Source: Siphlonurus alternatus
Lineage: Eukaryota; Arthropoda; Insecta; Ephemeroptera; Siphlonuridae
Assembly: GCA_949825025.1 (NCBI GenBank)
Contig: OX463781.1
Span: 42,029,469 to 42,093,468, forward strand
Direction of reading: 5' to 3'
Length of the DNA stretch: 64,000 nucleotides
Under the pieces are notes generated by a model, which was given only the letters and a program-made list of their open reading frames with translations, ran no database searches and was not told where the DNA came from. The position numbers were made by a program, and so were the translations under genes. Of the stretch, positions 1-48,800 are shown piece by piece (within the stretch, counting starts at the first letter, position 1; each line of letters begins with the position of its first letter).

Positions 1-2287
<2,287 letters not shown>

Positions 2288-2621
2288 TATCGGGTCTCAA
2301 ATTAAAAACTAGACATTAACAGAGTCAAATTAATATATAGAGTTGACAATTAATATAATAAGATTTAACATTATTTTTCCCGTGCGCGATTCAGCTTCAT
2401 GAGCGGCGGCTACAAAGTAAGGATACAGATCTGACATCAAAATGATGTTAAAATCATGGTGACTTATGGCCAGTTGTGCATTGTGACGTCATTTTGACGT
2501 GAGTATTTTGAAGCTACCGCTCATGCAGCTGCATTGCGCACGGAAAGAAAAAATAATGCAAATGCTGATTTTCAACTCTCTGCGAATGTCTAATTTTTTT
2601 TTTAATTTGAAGCCCGATACC
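2288..2621. repeat. Palindromic MITE
   Basis: Arms TATCGGGTCTCAAATTAAAA and its counterpart TTAATTTGAAGCCCGATA, continuing through CCGTGCGCGATTCAGCTTCA and TGCATTGCGCACGG. Non-coding. Confidence 0.75.
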
Positions 2622-2667
2622 CATGTAGAGCAAAAGTTGTGATTCATTTCGGATTTTGTGTCTCACT

Positions 2668-2850
2668 ACAGTCAAATTTATATTGTATTTCCTCCGGAAG
2701 TAGCCGGAAATGTAAAAATTATGGCATTCCTATTCATATTTACACATTGAAATTTCACACATAAGTAAACACTTTTACTGTAAACCTTTCTGCAAAATTT
2801 CAAAACTGAATTACATATAGAATAGCCACAAAATAAAGACTTCATACGTC
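2668..2850. repeat. MITE family M2, copy 1
   Basis: Contains CTCCGGAAGTAGCCGGAA and TTTCAAAACTGAATTACA, shared with copies at 3132-3345 and 27220-27775. Ends about 50 bp before PDE8 exon a. Confidence 0.7.
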
Positions 2851-2901
2851 TAATTCAAGAAATAAAAATAAATTTAACTGTATTTCTGATGTGATGCGCA
2901 G

Positions 2902-37164
<34,263 letters not shown>

Positions 37165-38048
37165 TGTCCCAAAACCAACCCCCCATGTATGTGTGACCCC
37201 TCCCTCTTCTGAGCTGTGCTATAGAAGTAGCAACCGTATCCCTCCTTTCACTTAAATGTGATGTGAACTGTTTTACTATATTATTATTACTATCACTCAA
37301 AATGTTCGAGTACAATTTATATAAGTGACCTATAAAAACAGCTGGTTCTGTTTTTTTAGGATTTATGATTAGAGAGAAAGAAAAAATAAATGAAGAAGAT
37401 AAGAAAATAATAATTATATATCTATCTATATACTGACTGTTTTATTATTATTAATGATAATACTATATAATATAATATATTATTGTTCATAATTTTAATA
37501 TTAAAATTACATATTTTTTTTTTCATCTTCCAAAGAGACACGATTTTTAGTAAAAAAGAACATATATTATAATATATATATTATATTATATATATAAATA
37601 CACATTTAATTATATAAAACTGTTCAAATTCTATTCTTGTGTGCCAAGCTTTTTATTACTGGTAATTATTATAATAATTTAAAATAAGAAAAATGGAACA
37701 AAATTCTTGATGGCAATAGATGTTATTCATGTTTGTAATTAGTAAGTTAATTGTGTTGACCCTGAAAAAAATATAATATATATTGTTTTAAATATAATTT
37801 AAATAATGTAAAAAAAAAAAAATTAATTAATGTATTGTAATTTTCTTAAATAAAAAAATATATTGTTTAAAATATGATTTAATTCATGTAAAAACAATTA
37901 AATACAATTAATTCATTGTAACTTTGTAAGCCAACAATTTTCTGTCCAAGAAAAAAAAAAAAGGCGCTCTGTGATTGGTGTAAATTGTAAATGTATGGAT
38001 GTCAACAAAAATATATTTGATGTTTGTGTTGTCCGTTAATTAAAAGTA

Positions 38049-38054
38049 AATAAA
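38049..38054 (+). terminator. Candidate PDE8 poly(A) signal AATAAA
   Basis: AATAAA about 885 bp after the PDE8 stop. An earlier AATAAA is at 37385-37390. Either could end the mRNA; the AT-rich context makes chance matches likely. Confidence 0.35.
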
Positions 38055-39647
38055 ACTCGCACTGAAATTTGAAATTCAGGAATTGAATTGAAAATATTCT
38101 TTAAAGGAGCGGAATGGCTGTAGCTTTGGTATTTTTATCATTTTATTGATGACGTTAAAACGTGTACCTAAGAAAATATCATAACTCTTCTTCCCCTTCT
38201 TCTTTTAAAATTTCCAGCGAATAAAAATTTAATTTATTTTTAGAATTGCACTTAAAAATTTCACGCTAGCGCCGTAAAAGAGACAGTGACAGTTGAATAT
38301 TGCAGCAATTAAGCAATTATCACTATTAATTTAATAAAATGATAAAAAATAAAAATTTGAAGCCGTTCCCCTCTTTCAAAATAAAATATGTGTAAAAATA
38401 TGTGTTACTTCTATTTAACAAACAGGAATGTAAACAATTCAAAATATTTAATTTTCTTTGCTATCTGAAAATCTATTGTTTAATTATTTCAGATTTTTTT
38501 TTTTTTTTTTTTTTAGTATGGCCATAATCAGTCAGGTACTATCTTGCCATGGATAATGATTAAGAAAAATATTTAACTTTTTTTAAATGGCCTATGGAAA
38601 GATGAATTTGAAATAGATGGTACAGCTTTATTGGTATGGTATTGAAATAACAATTAATGAATTAATTTTAATTTGTAAAGCAAAAATGCACTTGTTTATG
38701 ATTTTTTTTAATGAAATTTCACTAAAAGAGAACAACACAAAAATATATGATTTCAAAAATGCAAAGAAGCAAAGAAATTAATTGCACTAAATACAATAAT
38801 GCATTATATTATAATTATATAAATTTCTGGTATAAGGAAAATGTAAGTGGTTTCAATGAAGCTTAAAGTTAAGGAATAAAAAGAAGAAAACAGTTATTAC
38901 TAAACACTAAACACTTTAATGTCACACAATATTTGTCAAGTATATTTAGGATAACGTTTAAATTATTCATCAGTATTTTATAAGTGAATTCTCTTTACTA
39001 AAATATTAATATATGAAAATTTTAACATAATTATGCCTATAATTAACATAATTATGCCTATAATTATCAATAAAAATAATAAATAATTGCAGCCTGCCAA
39101 AAAAACATTTCATAAAATATAAGAGCACAAATTCGTGTCTTATCAAATTTTTAAAAGTATATTCGTGGATATATATTACAAAAAACAAAAATAAAATAAA
39201 ATAAAATAAAAAAAAAAAAAAAAAAAAGTAAGAGTAAAAACTTTATTCAAGCCAATTTGAAGTGCCTCGTCTGACTTTTCCGTTTATTTTATTTAAATAA
39301 TTTCTATTTAATATCTTATTTAATGGACAACTTAAGAAACAATTTAATTTTAATATAAGTTGGTGCATTTTTGCAGATAAAAATAAAAAAAAGGGTGAAA
39401 AAAGTGGGACAATATTTTGCTACTTGTTTACAATAATTCTCTATAATCTTATCAAAAAAATCACTGTGCATTGTTTCCTTTGAATTAAAATGTCTGTGTT
39501 GATGAACTATTGGTGTCTTCTGGTATTTTATTATTCTCCTTTCAGTTATTTGTTGCTTAAATTTAGTATTCTCTACCCTAGAATAGGAATAGAGCTTCAT
39601 TTGAAATCTTTGTTTGCAACAATTTGCAATCAAAATTTGAATGAAAG

Positions 39648-39806
39648 CCAATATTACACGATACAATTTTTCTTAAATATTATTGTATGCAATCTTTCCT
39701 TTCAAGAAAACCTCAACTCCATTTGTTTGTATGGAGATGAAATTTTCTTGCAAGGAAAAACTGTGTGCAAAAATTGTATCATGATCGTATAATACCGGCT
39801 TAAATT
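39648..39806. repeat. Dispersed repeat M7, copy 1
   Basis: GCCAATATTACACGATACAA to TGATCGTATAATACCGGCTT: inverted ends, with inner TTTCAAGAAAAC/GTTTTTCC-like arms. Confidence 0.6.
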
Positions 39807-40302
39807 TGTGTAATACCGGCTTAAATTTTGAATTTGAAACATTAAAATAAAAGATAAAAATAAAAGATTTAGTGTAGTACAATAATTATAGTATATAATT
39901 TTGTGGAACATTTGATATATTTTGAAAATTAAAAGCAGTTAAGTTGATAATTACAAATAGACAAATAGTTACAATAGAGGCTTCAAGTCAGCTGATTTTG
40001 CGGTGTTCCCAACATCCCATCCAAACCTATGTAAAATAAACACTCAAAATTGCTTTTTCGAGTTTTTCGGCATTAAAGATATTTTTTAGAGGAAAATAAG
40101 TTTTCATTTATTTTTTAGAGGAAAATAAGTTCTTGATTCATTATCAGAAGACCTCTAAAAGAGGAGGGGGAGGTAGGAGATGTTTTCAAATTAATAGTTT
40201 TAATAGTTACTGAGAAAAAATTCAAATTTTCTAACATGGTGGCTTATGGAGAAAATTTTCCCGCCGGGGAACACTTGAAGCCTCTATAGTACCAATGTAA
40301 CT

Positions 40303-40436
40303 AAAGGCTGTATTACACAACACAATTTTGCATACAAGACAATTTTGCATACAACTTTTCCTTACAAGAAAATAAATTTCATCTCCATATAAACAAATAA
40401 ATTGTATCGTGTAATACTGCGCAGCTTAACAAATGT
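40303..40436. repeat. Dispersed repeat M7, copy 2
   Basis: GGCTGTATTACACAACACAA to TTGTATCGTGTAATACTGCG: same ends and inner CCATATAAACAAAT as copy 1. Confidence 0.65.
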
Positions 40437-40985
40437 ACAGTATAACAGAGAAGGAGGGGGGGGGGGGGATTAACATTGCTGTATATAAGTGTGACAAGAA
40501 GTAAAACATACCATACAGTACTTATTTTAGTAATTAGATATTTAAAACAAAATAATTTTGTTTCACTAAAATTTACAAAATACTCTTTAAGGAATATCAA
40601 GGTCCCTTATTGAAACAGGTTGCTTTAACAATAAAAATATTTAAACTGCTCCCCAATCATATTCAAGCAATTTAAACTCACCAAAAAGGGTTCACCAATC
40701 AGAAACAAATTAAGTGACAATCAGTACTCATTAAACTGCAAAATTTCTAAATTGACTCACCCTTGCAATGCTAATTTTAAAATTATATTATGGAATTCCT
40801 ACTTGGTATGAAGAAACCTTGGCACAATTACAATGGGAAAAATAATTTATATAAGCAAGAAAATACTAGATGAAATTAAATAAACGTTTTGTGCAAAATG
40901 AACCTTGCAAAGTAATTAATATTCACTTGGTGTCACTATTTCTATAATATAAACTTTGGATAACTTCTCTCTATTAAGTCGAGGC

Positions 40986-41105
40986 TCACGAAGATGATCC
41001 CCCGAACCACTCGGAGCTCATTGCCCCGAAGAGAGCGGCTGCCCCCGACCTTACGAGAGCACTCGCCGAGGGGTCCACCTTGGACGACAATGACGTCTTC
41101 TTGTT
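40986..41105 (-). CDS. COG1: COG1 exon 14, C-terminus and stop
   Basis: Acceptor GTTGCAG; 39 codons then TGA at 40988-40986. It encodes [18 protein letters not shown], then [21 protein letters not shown]1 proteins end in a similar LF...W.SS motif. A longer reading up to 41158 in other frames does not fit the incoming phase 0. Confidence 0.88.
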   Translation of the reverse strand, partial: NKKTSLSSKVDPSASALVRSGAAALFGAMSSEWFGGSSS

Positions 41106-41166
41106 CTGCAACAATCAGAGAGTCACACTCCAACTTTGGTGGGCTAGGACAATGGAGTATCGACCT

Positions 41167-41209
<43 letters not shown>

Positions 41210-44200
41210 AGAAATGAGTAGAGGGTGCAAAGTTATGCTACCCTGATTTTTTTTTTATAGATTTTTTACAGCCCTGGAAGTATTTTTAAAAAATTACTTT
41301 CAATAATTTTATTAAAAATACTTCCAGGGCTGTAAAAAAATGTGAAAAAAATCAGGGTAGCATAACTTTGCACCCTCTATTCATTTCTGCAATAAAAAAA
41401 ATTGAGGTTGATACTCCATTCCCAAACAAATCTATGCTAGATGCACAAAACTCATCCAAATTCTCTCACACACTATTTTGTTTGCAAACGGAATATTAAG
41501 GGTTAATGTCAAGGGCTTAGTAGATGGTGATGCTCTGAAATTTTCAACAAACCTTCCTCACACTATGAAATGATTTGTCGTGAAAAAAAAAAAAAAAAAT
41601 AGACCAAAATCGGTGATTTTTTTTTAGATATTTAGTATTGAAAAATAGCTTTGTTTTAAATGGGGACTGCTATGGTTTTGAGTCAAATTAATGCATTTTT
41701 TTTACACTTAAAAATTAATTTTTCAAAATCTACACAGATTTTTTTTTTTTTTTTTTTTTTTGAGAAGTAACATTAATCCTTAAAAAAGAAAATAACAAGC
41801 ATGAAAAAATTATTAAAATCAAATGAAAATTTGAAGTAGTATTTCTTGCAAGCAACTAAACCTGAATCAAGTTATGCAACAATTCATCATGCAGGTGTTT
41901 TTTTAGGTGACATAAATCACAAAATGAAATTATTGTTTCAATTCTAGGTGTTAAACTTACTCTACTTGGTAAAAAAAAAAAAAAAATAAATAAAATACAC
42001 ACAAAACAAAATTTTGTGCTTACAATTTTGGCTTGGGATCAATAAAAACTTGATAAATACTGTAAAGAAAACAAATGGAATATATTGAATTATACTGATA
42101 GAGGAAATTGAAACAAATACATAGATAGAAAATATGTTATGAATATTAATCACACATCTCTAACGACTTTTCTCACCTTTGTTCTGTCGGTCATTACGTC
42201 CACTCTCACTGGTGAAGGGTTGGGGCGAGAGGTGGGGGTGCTGGTTGGGAGGGAGGGCAGGCCGGGGGTGGCCACAGGCAGCAGGGGGAACCAGGGCGCC
42301 CCTGAGCACAGGGGTAGTGCAGAGGGATCATCAGGGGAGGGGGCGTCGCTGCCCCCACCCACCCTCACCCCTGCCAACACTGCCATCTTGGCGGGAGGAA
42401 CCAAACACCCCAGTAAATGCTGCAACAGAAGGATATGGCGATTGAGTGACTCATTTCAAGGCTAGGCGATGATGATCATTGATTGTAATAAAGTTAAAAA
42501 TATGTTTTAATCTAATTTAATTTAATTAATTTAGTTTAATTTTTTTTTTGTTTTCGTTTAATTATTATTATATTTTATTTTAATTTTTTTATTTCAAATT
42601 GAAATATTGATCAATATTGATCAATATAATCTTGATTATTGATAATCTTGATCAATATTGTTTAATTCTTGAAGAAAAATTATTATAACATTATGCACCA
42701 GCTTATAAGATTATTAAGTTAATTAACTCTGCTGGACAGTATTTTTAAATTTGTGAATCTAATATTAATAATAAATAATAAAAAAAAAATTGAGATAAAA
42801 ATTTAATTTTCAAAGAATTAAGATGTTACAAAGACGAGTTAATTGTTGTTGCAAGTACAATTTGACGTTATTGAGGCACACTAAATGATCTCACCTGCGT
42901 TCGTTGCACACTCTTCTTGATGTTAGTCTGCAGGTAGGGTTGGAAGACGTCAAGGTCAAAAGGGTCAATTTTGCTCTCCAAACTCTCACAAATATTCTGA
43001 GATTTATCCGAGAGAACCTAAAAGAAAAAAAATTAACTGGTTATAAATATTAAATTTAATAATAAATATTACCTTTACTTTGTTGATTTATTAAACACAA
43101 AAATGATTATATTAATTTTTTTTACAGCTCCAATAAACAGGCGCGGATCCAAGGGGGGGGGGGGGGGGTGATGGGGGCGATCGCCCCCTCCAAAAGATCC
43201 CAAAATACATTGAAGGTATTACCACCACCCACCCATCGCCCCCCCCTCTCCCACCCCAAAATTTAACATTGCGGGATAGGGCACCGCCCCCCCTCCCCCA
43301 AAGCCGCGGGCTGGATCCGCCCCTGCCAATAAAATAAGAAACTATCCTGCATATTGTCCTTTATCCAGAATAATTAATACAGTAAGCTATCTGCTTACCA
43401 CGATTTTGTTACAATAACACGCTACCTGCTATTTCAGGTGCACAATTATGAGCTGTGTATAAGTTTTGTTTACAGCTCATAATTGCACTCACCTGAAATA
43501 GCAGACAGCTCATTATTGCAACGAGATCGCACATACACGTAGTTCATTACTCCAGACGAGTAATGATATAGTACTTGCAGTATTTTTTGTTTCAGATTAA
43601 TTAATTTCCTAATTACGGTACATTAATTTTTCTTTATGGAGATTATGTATTCACGTCTCTATTACAGACAAAGTATATATTGTCTCCTATCTGTTCCATT
43701 GTCTCCATCTGCTGGAAAGGAGGATCTGCTCACCTTCGAGTCTCGTAAGATGAGCAGTGCCGAGACATAGCGAACGTCAAAGAGTGCTTGCAGGGCGAGC
43801 ACTTGAGGGGCGTTCTGAGTGGCGCTGACGCCCTCGTAACTTTCCAGCAGCCGCAGCACCAATGCCTCGACCAACTCCTGGTGAACCTCCCTGAACAAAG
43901 ACTGAGGTCACTACCCTGTTCGAGTACAAGGGTACCGTACATGGTAGAGGACTGTACAAGAATGAACAGCAGTAATAATTATTTTAAATTTTCTTCTCCT
44001 ATGCATGTGTTAATTTAGCTTAAATCCATGAGGAACAGGTAAAATTTTCATAGCAATTCCAGAATTAACACTGGTAGATAATTTAACATTAATGAAACAT
44101 AGTTTGTAACTCTGTAAGAGCTTAACAAAAAAAAACTTAGCATCATAGACAATTTTAGTACCAGATTTAGTACTTAATTTAGAAGAGGAGGAATTTGATA

Positions 44201-45676
44201 TACTGTTAATATGGTACTAATATGGTGCCTTGAAATCTACTTTATTGTAGAATTAGTAAAATAAAATTGGTTCATATTTTTATGTAGTTTTACATAATAT
44301 TTTTCACAGATTTATTAATAATATCTCTGGTACAGAGAGAGCAATAAAAGACACCGCCCCTTTACTTTGATCAATCAAGCCGTCTGTGCTCACCTAGGCA
44401 AGGCGTGCGGGGCTTGGGTATTGAGCTGCTGGCAGGCGAAGTGCAGGGCGCTCTGCAGGGGCAGGCTGGGCTGTGAGGGCACACGGATGTTGGAGCTGAC
44501 CCGCAGCCCCGCCTCCCCCTCCTCTTCAATTTTCACCACCTCCCACTGCTGCACAGCAAAAAAGTGTCACTTAATACGTCTTTAGGGTGGGATGAGTACC
44601 AGTATTTAAAAATTGGATCAGAATACAATATTGACATGGTGGAAAAAAATCCTAACTGCATTGGTAAGCTAGAAAAAAATATTCTTACTTTATTTTGCTT
44701 ACCAATGGAGTTAGGTTATTTTTCTGCTACCACGTCCATATTAAATTTAAATACACAAGTTAAACGATTTCTAAGTTTGTAGTTATAAATAAAACACAGT
44801 ATTTAATGACTAAGCCTTTTCATTTTTTGATCCTTGAGCTATAACTTTTAACTAATTCGGATGAAGCGTTTTTTAATCAGCAAGTAAATTTACAGTGTCT
44901 ATTTTATTTTTTATTTTTTTCAATCATCCCCCTAAAAATCATCAACCTACACGCTACTGTTTACAAAGGACACTTTGGTATTGTAATTTTGTAGCCAAAT
45001 TGAAACCAAATTGATATAGAAAAGCTCAATCTTTACTCTTGCTTTGTGTAACAATGTTTTCATAGGATTAAGTGAACTAAAATTATAGCTTGAACTTAAT
45101 TATGATAAGTAAAGAAAGAAAATGAACGAATATGAAAATATAAACAACAAACAATGTAGACAAGGTTCTCCAAGAAGGGTTGTAAAACTCACCGGCAGGG
45201 CCTGCAGCAGGGTGGCTGCGTCTGCTGAGAGGGGGAGGGGCGAGAGGGAGTTGTGGAGGCGAGATGCGAGGGCGAGGGCCCAGCACCGGAGCACCGACAG
45301 ACTCTCTGCCTCGAGCTGTCGGCCCAGCGACTGCCACTCCACTCCCACACACTGCAGAGAGCCGAGAAGGGCAGGCTGGAATAACCAACATACCAGTGAA
45401 CATTTTGATGACTTCATTGGTTAGTTTGCTCATTCTAATGCACTTAATGATTCATGTCACTAGTCAAAATATTTACTAATTCTATGTAGATGGTGACTCT
45501 AACGTACATACATACCATTATTATTACCTCGGCCATCCACAGATAGACCTCCACTGTCTATTCTTACATACTTATCTTGCTTCAGATACACTCATGATAC
45601 TCTTTTGTCTTCTATTGCATAAAATATTTCTGACATGCCTTTTCTTCATTCTGCAATCACCTAGCTCCAGGCAACC

Positions 45677-45728
<52 letters not shown>

Positions 45729-45782
45729 CAAAAATTAAATACAGCTCGACGTATTTAAAACCTATCACCGCAGGTGCTGCCA

Positions 45783-45872
<90 letters not shown>

Positions 45873-48800
45873 TGGCAGCACCTGCGGTGATAGGTTTTAA
45901 ATACGTCGAGCTGTATTTAATTTTTGTAATTATATAGTTTTTATAACTGAAATAGGTGTAAAATAGTGGCCTATAGTTTTATGAATATTAAGTGCACAGA
46001 TTGGAGTGAAAAAGAACAAGAAAAGTGTTATATTAATATTGAAAAAGTGTTTTGTTTGAGAAGCTGCCAAATATGGCGGCAAACAATCTCTACTCCTGTG
46101 GAAATTTTGGGATGCCGTCTGCAATTCGGTATAACCATCACTTTCCACCTCCACCATGGGCACCTCCTACAACAGGCCAACCTGATCTACAGCATAACTA
46201 CAAAGATGGCATAAGTATTGCTCAAAAAAATCTTATAGAAAAAGATGATAGTAAAATAATTGACAACAATATTTTTTTATCCATGCAAAACGACATAAAA
46301 AAATTACACTCAACTATAGAAGAAATTAAAAGTATCATTAGCAATAACACAAATATTAAAAGACATAATACTATAAATGAAAGAAATAATGTCGTGCATT
46401 CATATGGAGAGCAGCCATCTTTTAAGAGTATTCATAATCCTGTCGTTTCGCAGCAAGAAAGCTCGCAGTCTCGGATCAACGTGCAATATCGTGCTCGTCA
46501 GCGCACAGACGAATTCCGTCAACCAGTGCCAAGGTCAGCCCGGCCACCTGCACGTGGACCGCCGCGTCACACACCACGTCATCATGAGCCTGCGGGTATT
46601 TCTCCTCTGCCACTGAGAAATTTTTACTCACCATTGTCATCGAATGTAAACAACATTCCACACCGAAACCTACCTCAACGTCAACAAGCACCACGGCCTA
46701 ATTCACGTGAGTTACAAACAAGAATTAGGTCACACAAAAACTTTAAATTTTCAGAAGAGAGAGGTGATTTGTTTGACTGTCCCCCGGGTATAGCTTTCGC
46801 CCACTCTACTGCAGAGGATCTGTGGATGGGACGTGGAGTCGCCTCTGTTGTTAAACGCAAATATGGCAAAGTCTCCTTTCTTAAAAGTCAGTTAAAAAAG
46901 AAGGGAGAGGTAGCAGTATTAGAAACTGAGGAGAGAATAATATTTTATTTAATATCAAAAACTACATCTAATTCTTTGCCATTTATGGAAGATTTACGAT
47001 CATGCTTAAAAAATCTGAAACTGGCCTGTCAAATTCTTCAAATAAAGCAACTAGCTTTACCTCGCATAGGTAGTAAGCGTGATCGTCTACCATGGGAGCA
47101 GGTTAGAGAAGAATTAATTGATATTTTCAAAAATATGGATATAGCTATAACGGTGTATTATGACTGGAAACACAAAAAAATGGAAAAGAACGAGGAGCAG
47201 ACAATTCCAAAATCCCTTGCTGGAGATTACGTCACAAAAACTTTAGATAATCCAGAAGCAAATGTTTCATTTAATACACTGACACCTCAAATGGCTCTCG
47301 AAAGCAAAATTTCAACCTCTCCACCTGTTACCCGTCCTCTTGTCGTCACACATGTTGCAGAGGACATTGTCAAGCAGGTGGTGGTACCGTCAGCCGACCA
47401 GCAGCAGGCGACATCCACTGCCCTGGATGAGCCAGTACATAGGTCGGAGAAAAACGCTTTAGCCGTGTCCCTCGAAAGTGGAGACAAGGTAACATCACCA
47501 GCAGCATCGGCGAGAGCGGTGGGGACCGCCACGCACAGCCCGAGCCGTGTCACGACTGGGATGGGGAACACGCTGCCAGATCGTGGTTTGTCCTTGCTCC
47601 CCAGTGCTCCTCCATTCTCCCCATTTCAACAACTCCATAATAATTTTTCCCCAAGTGCACCGAATCTCTCACAGTTCACACAAAATACTGGTGAGTCATC
47701 AGTTTTGTTATCATCTCTTTTTCCCGCAGTTGAAGACGAGAAAGAGGTTGAAAGGTACAATCAGGCAATTAAATCTGCTGATTTAAATAAATCAGCCCTT
47801 GATGAATATAATGAATTTTGTGAAAATACATTAGCAGATGATAATGGTTTTGAGCGTAATGATAATAATAGGTTTCAGCATTCTCCTGAAACAATAAATC
47901 AAAACCACCATCGTCTTCGACCCCGAAATGTTGCTCAAAGTCAAAATTTTTCCCGCAAAAAAAGTCAGATCAAAAAAATTTAAGGAATAATTTAAGTGTA
48001 ATTTCAATTTTGCAGCTAAATATTCCTGGCTTTAAATCAAAATTAACATTATTTGAATCATTACTTGAATCTGAAAACACTGATATAGCGCTGATATGTG
48101 AACATGGGCTTAAGGATGATGAATTAAATACAATTGTATTTCAAAACTATAAGCTAGTAAGCTCTTTTTGTCGCACTTTACAAGTAAAAGGAGGGGTAGC
48201 AATATTTGCTAGAAAAGAGATGAATATTAGTAAAATAAACATAGAGTCAATAGAGTCATGTTTTGAATGCTGTCTTGCAAAATTAAAAATTAGTAAATCA
48301 CAGAGCATATTTTTTGCATCTTTATATAGGTCCCCGAAATATTTCAAAAAAGGTGTTTTGTGTATAGAAGAAAAGAGTATTAATAAATTTTTAGATTGTT
48401 TCGAGGATATGTGTCTTAAAATTTTAGACAAATGTAAAATAAATGACAAAATAATATTAGGTGGAGATGTAAATATCAATATTTTGAAAACAAACAATGT
48501 CACAAATCGATATATGGACTTACTGCAGTCATTTTCTTTATATATTATAAATCAGCTTCCAACCAGAGTAACTAATAAAACTGCAACATTGATAGACCAT
48601 ATAATAACAAAAAATACAGAATTTGTTCAACAATATTTTAGTAAAAAAACTATTTTATCTGATCATAACTACACTGTTGTTAAATTCAAGTTTAGTTCAA
48701 TTGATACAATAAAGCACAGTAAAATTGTTACTTATACAGTTAGAAATTTTAGCCAAGAAAATTATGAATACTTGTTTAGAATGTTAATTAACGAAAATTG

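Larger units (their letters stand above)
37165..40985. other. Intergenic region between converging PDE8 and COG1
   Basis: Holds the 3' UTRs of both genes and no convincing coding sequence. It is AT-rich with poly-A/T runs, a T-run near 38493-38514, and two copies of a TATTACAC-ended repeat (39648-39806, 40303-40436). No clear poly(A) signal was picked for COG1 on the - strand. Confidence 0.6.

Noticed and set aside
40942..41169. Longer COG1 last exon in another frame
   Set aside because: The incoming phase is 0 and only the acceptor at 41106 gives the COG1-like [10 protein letters not shown] end.
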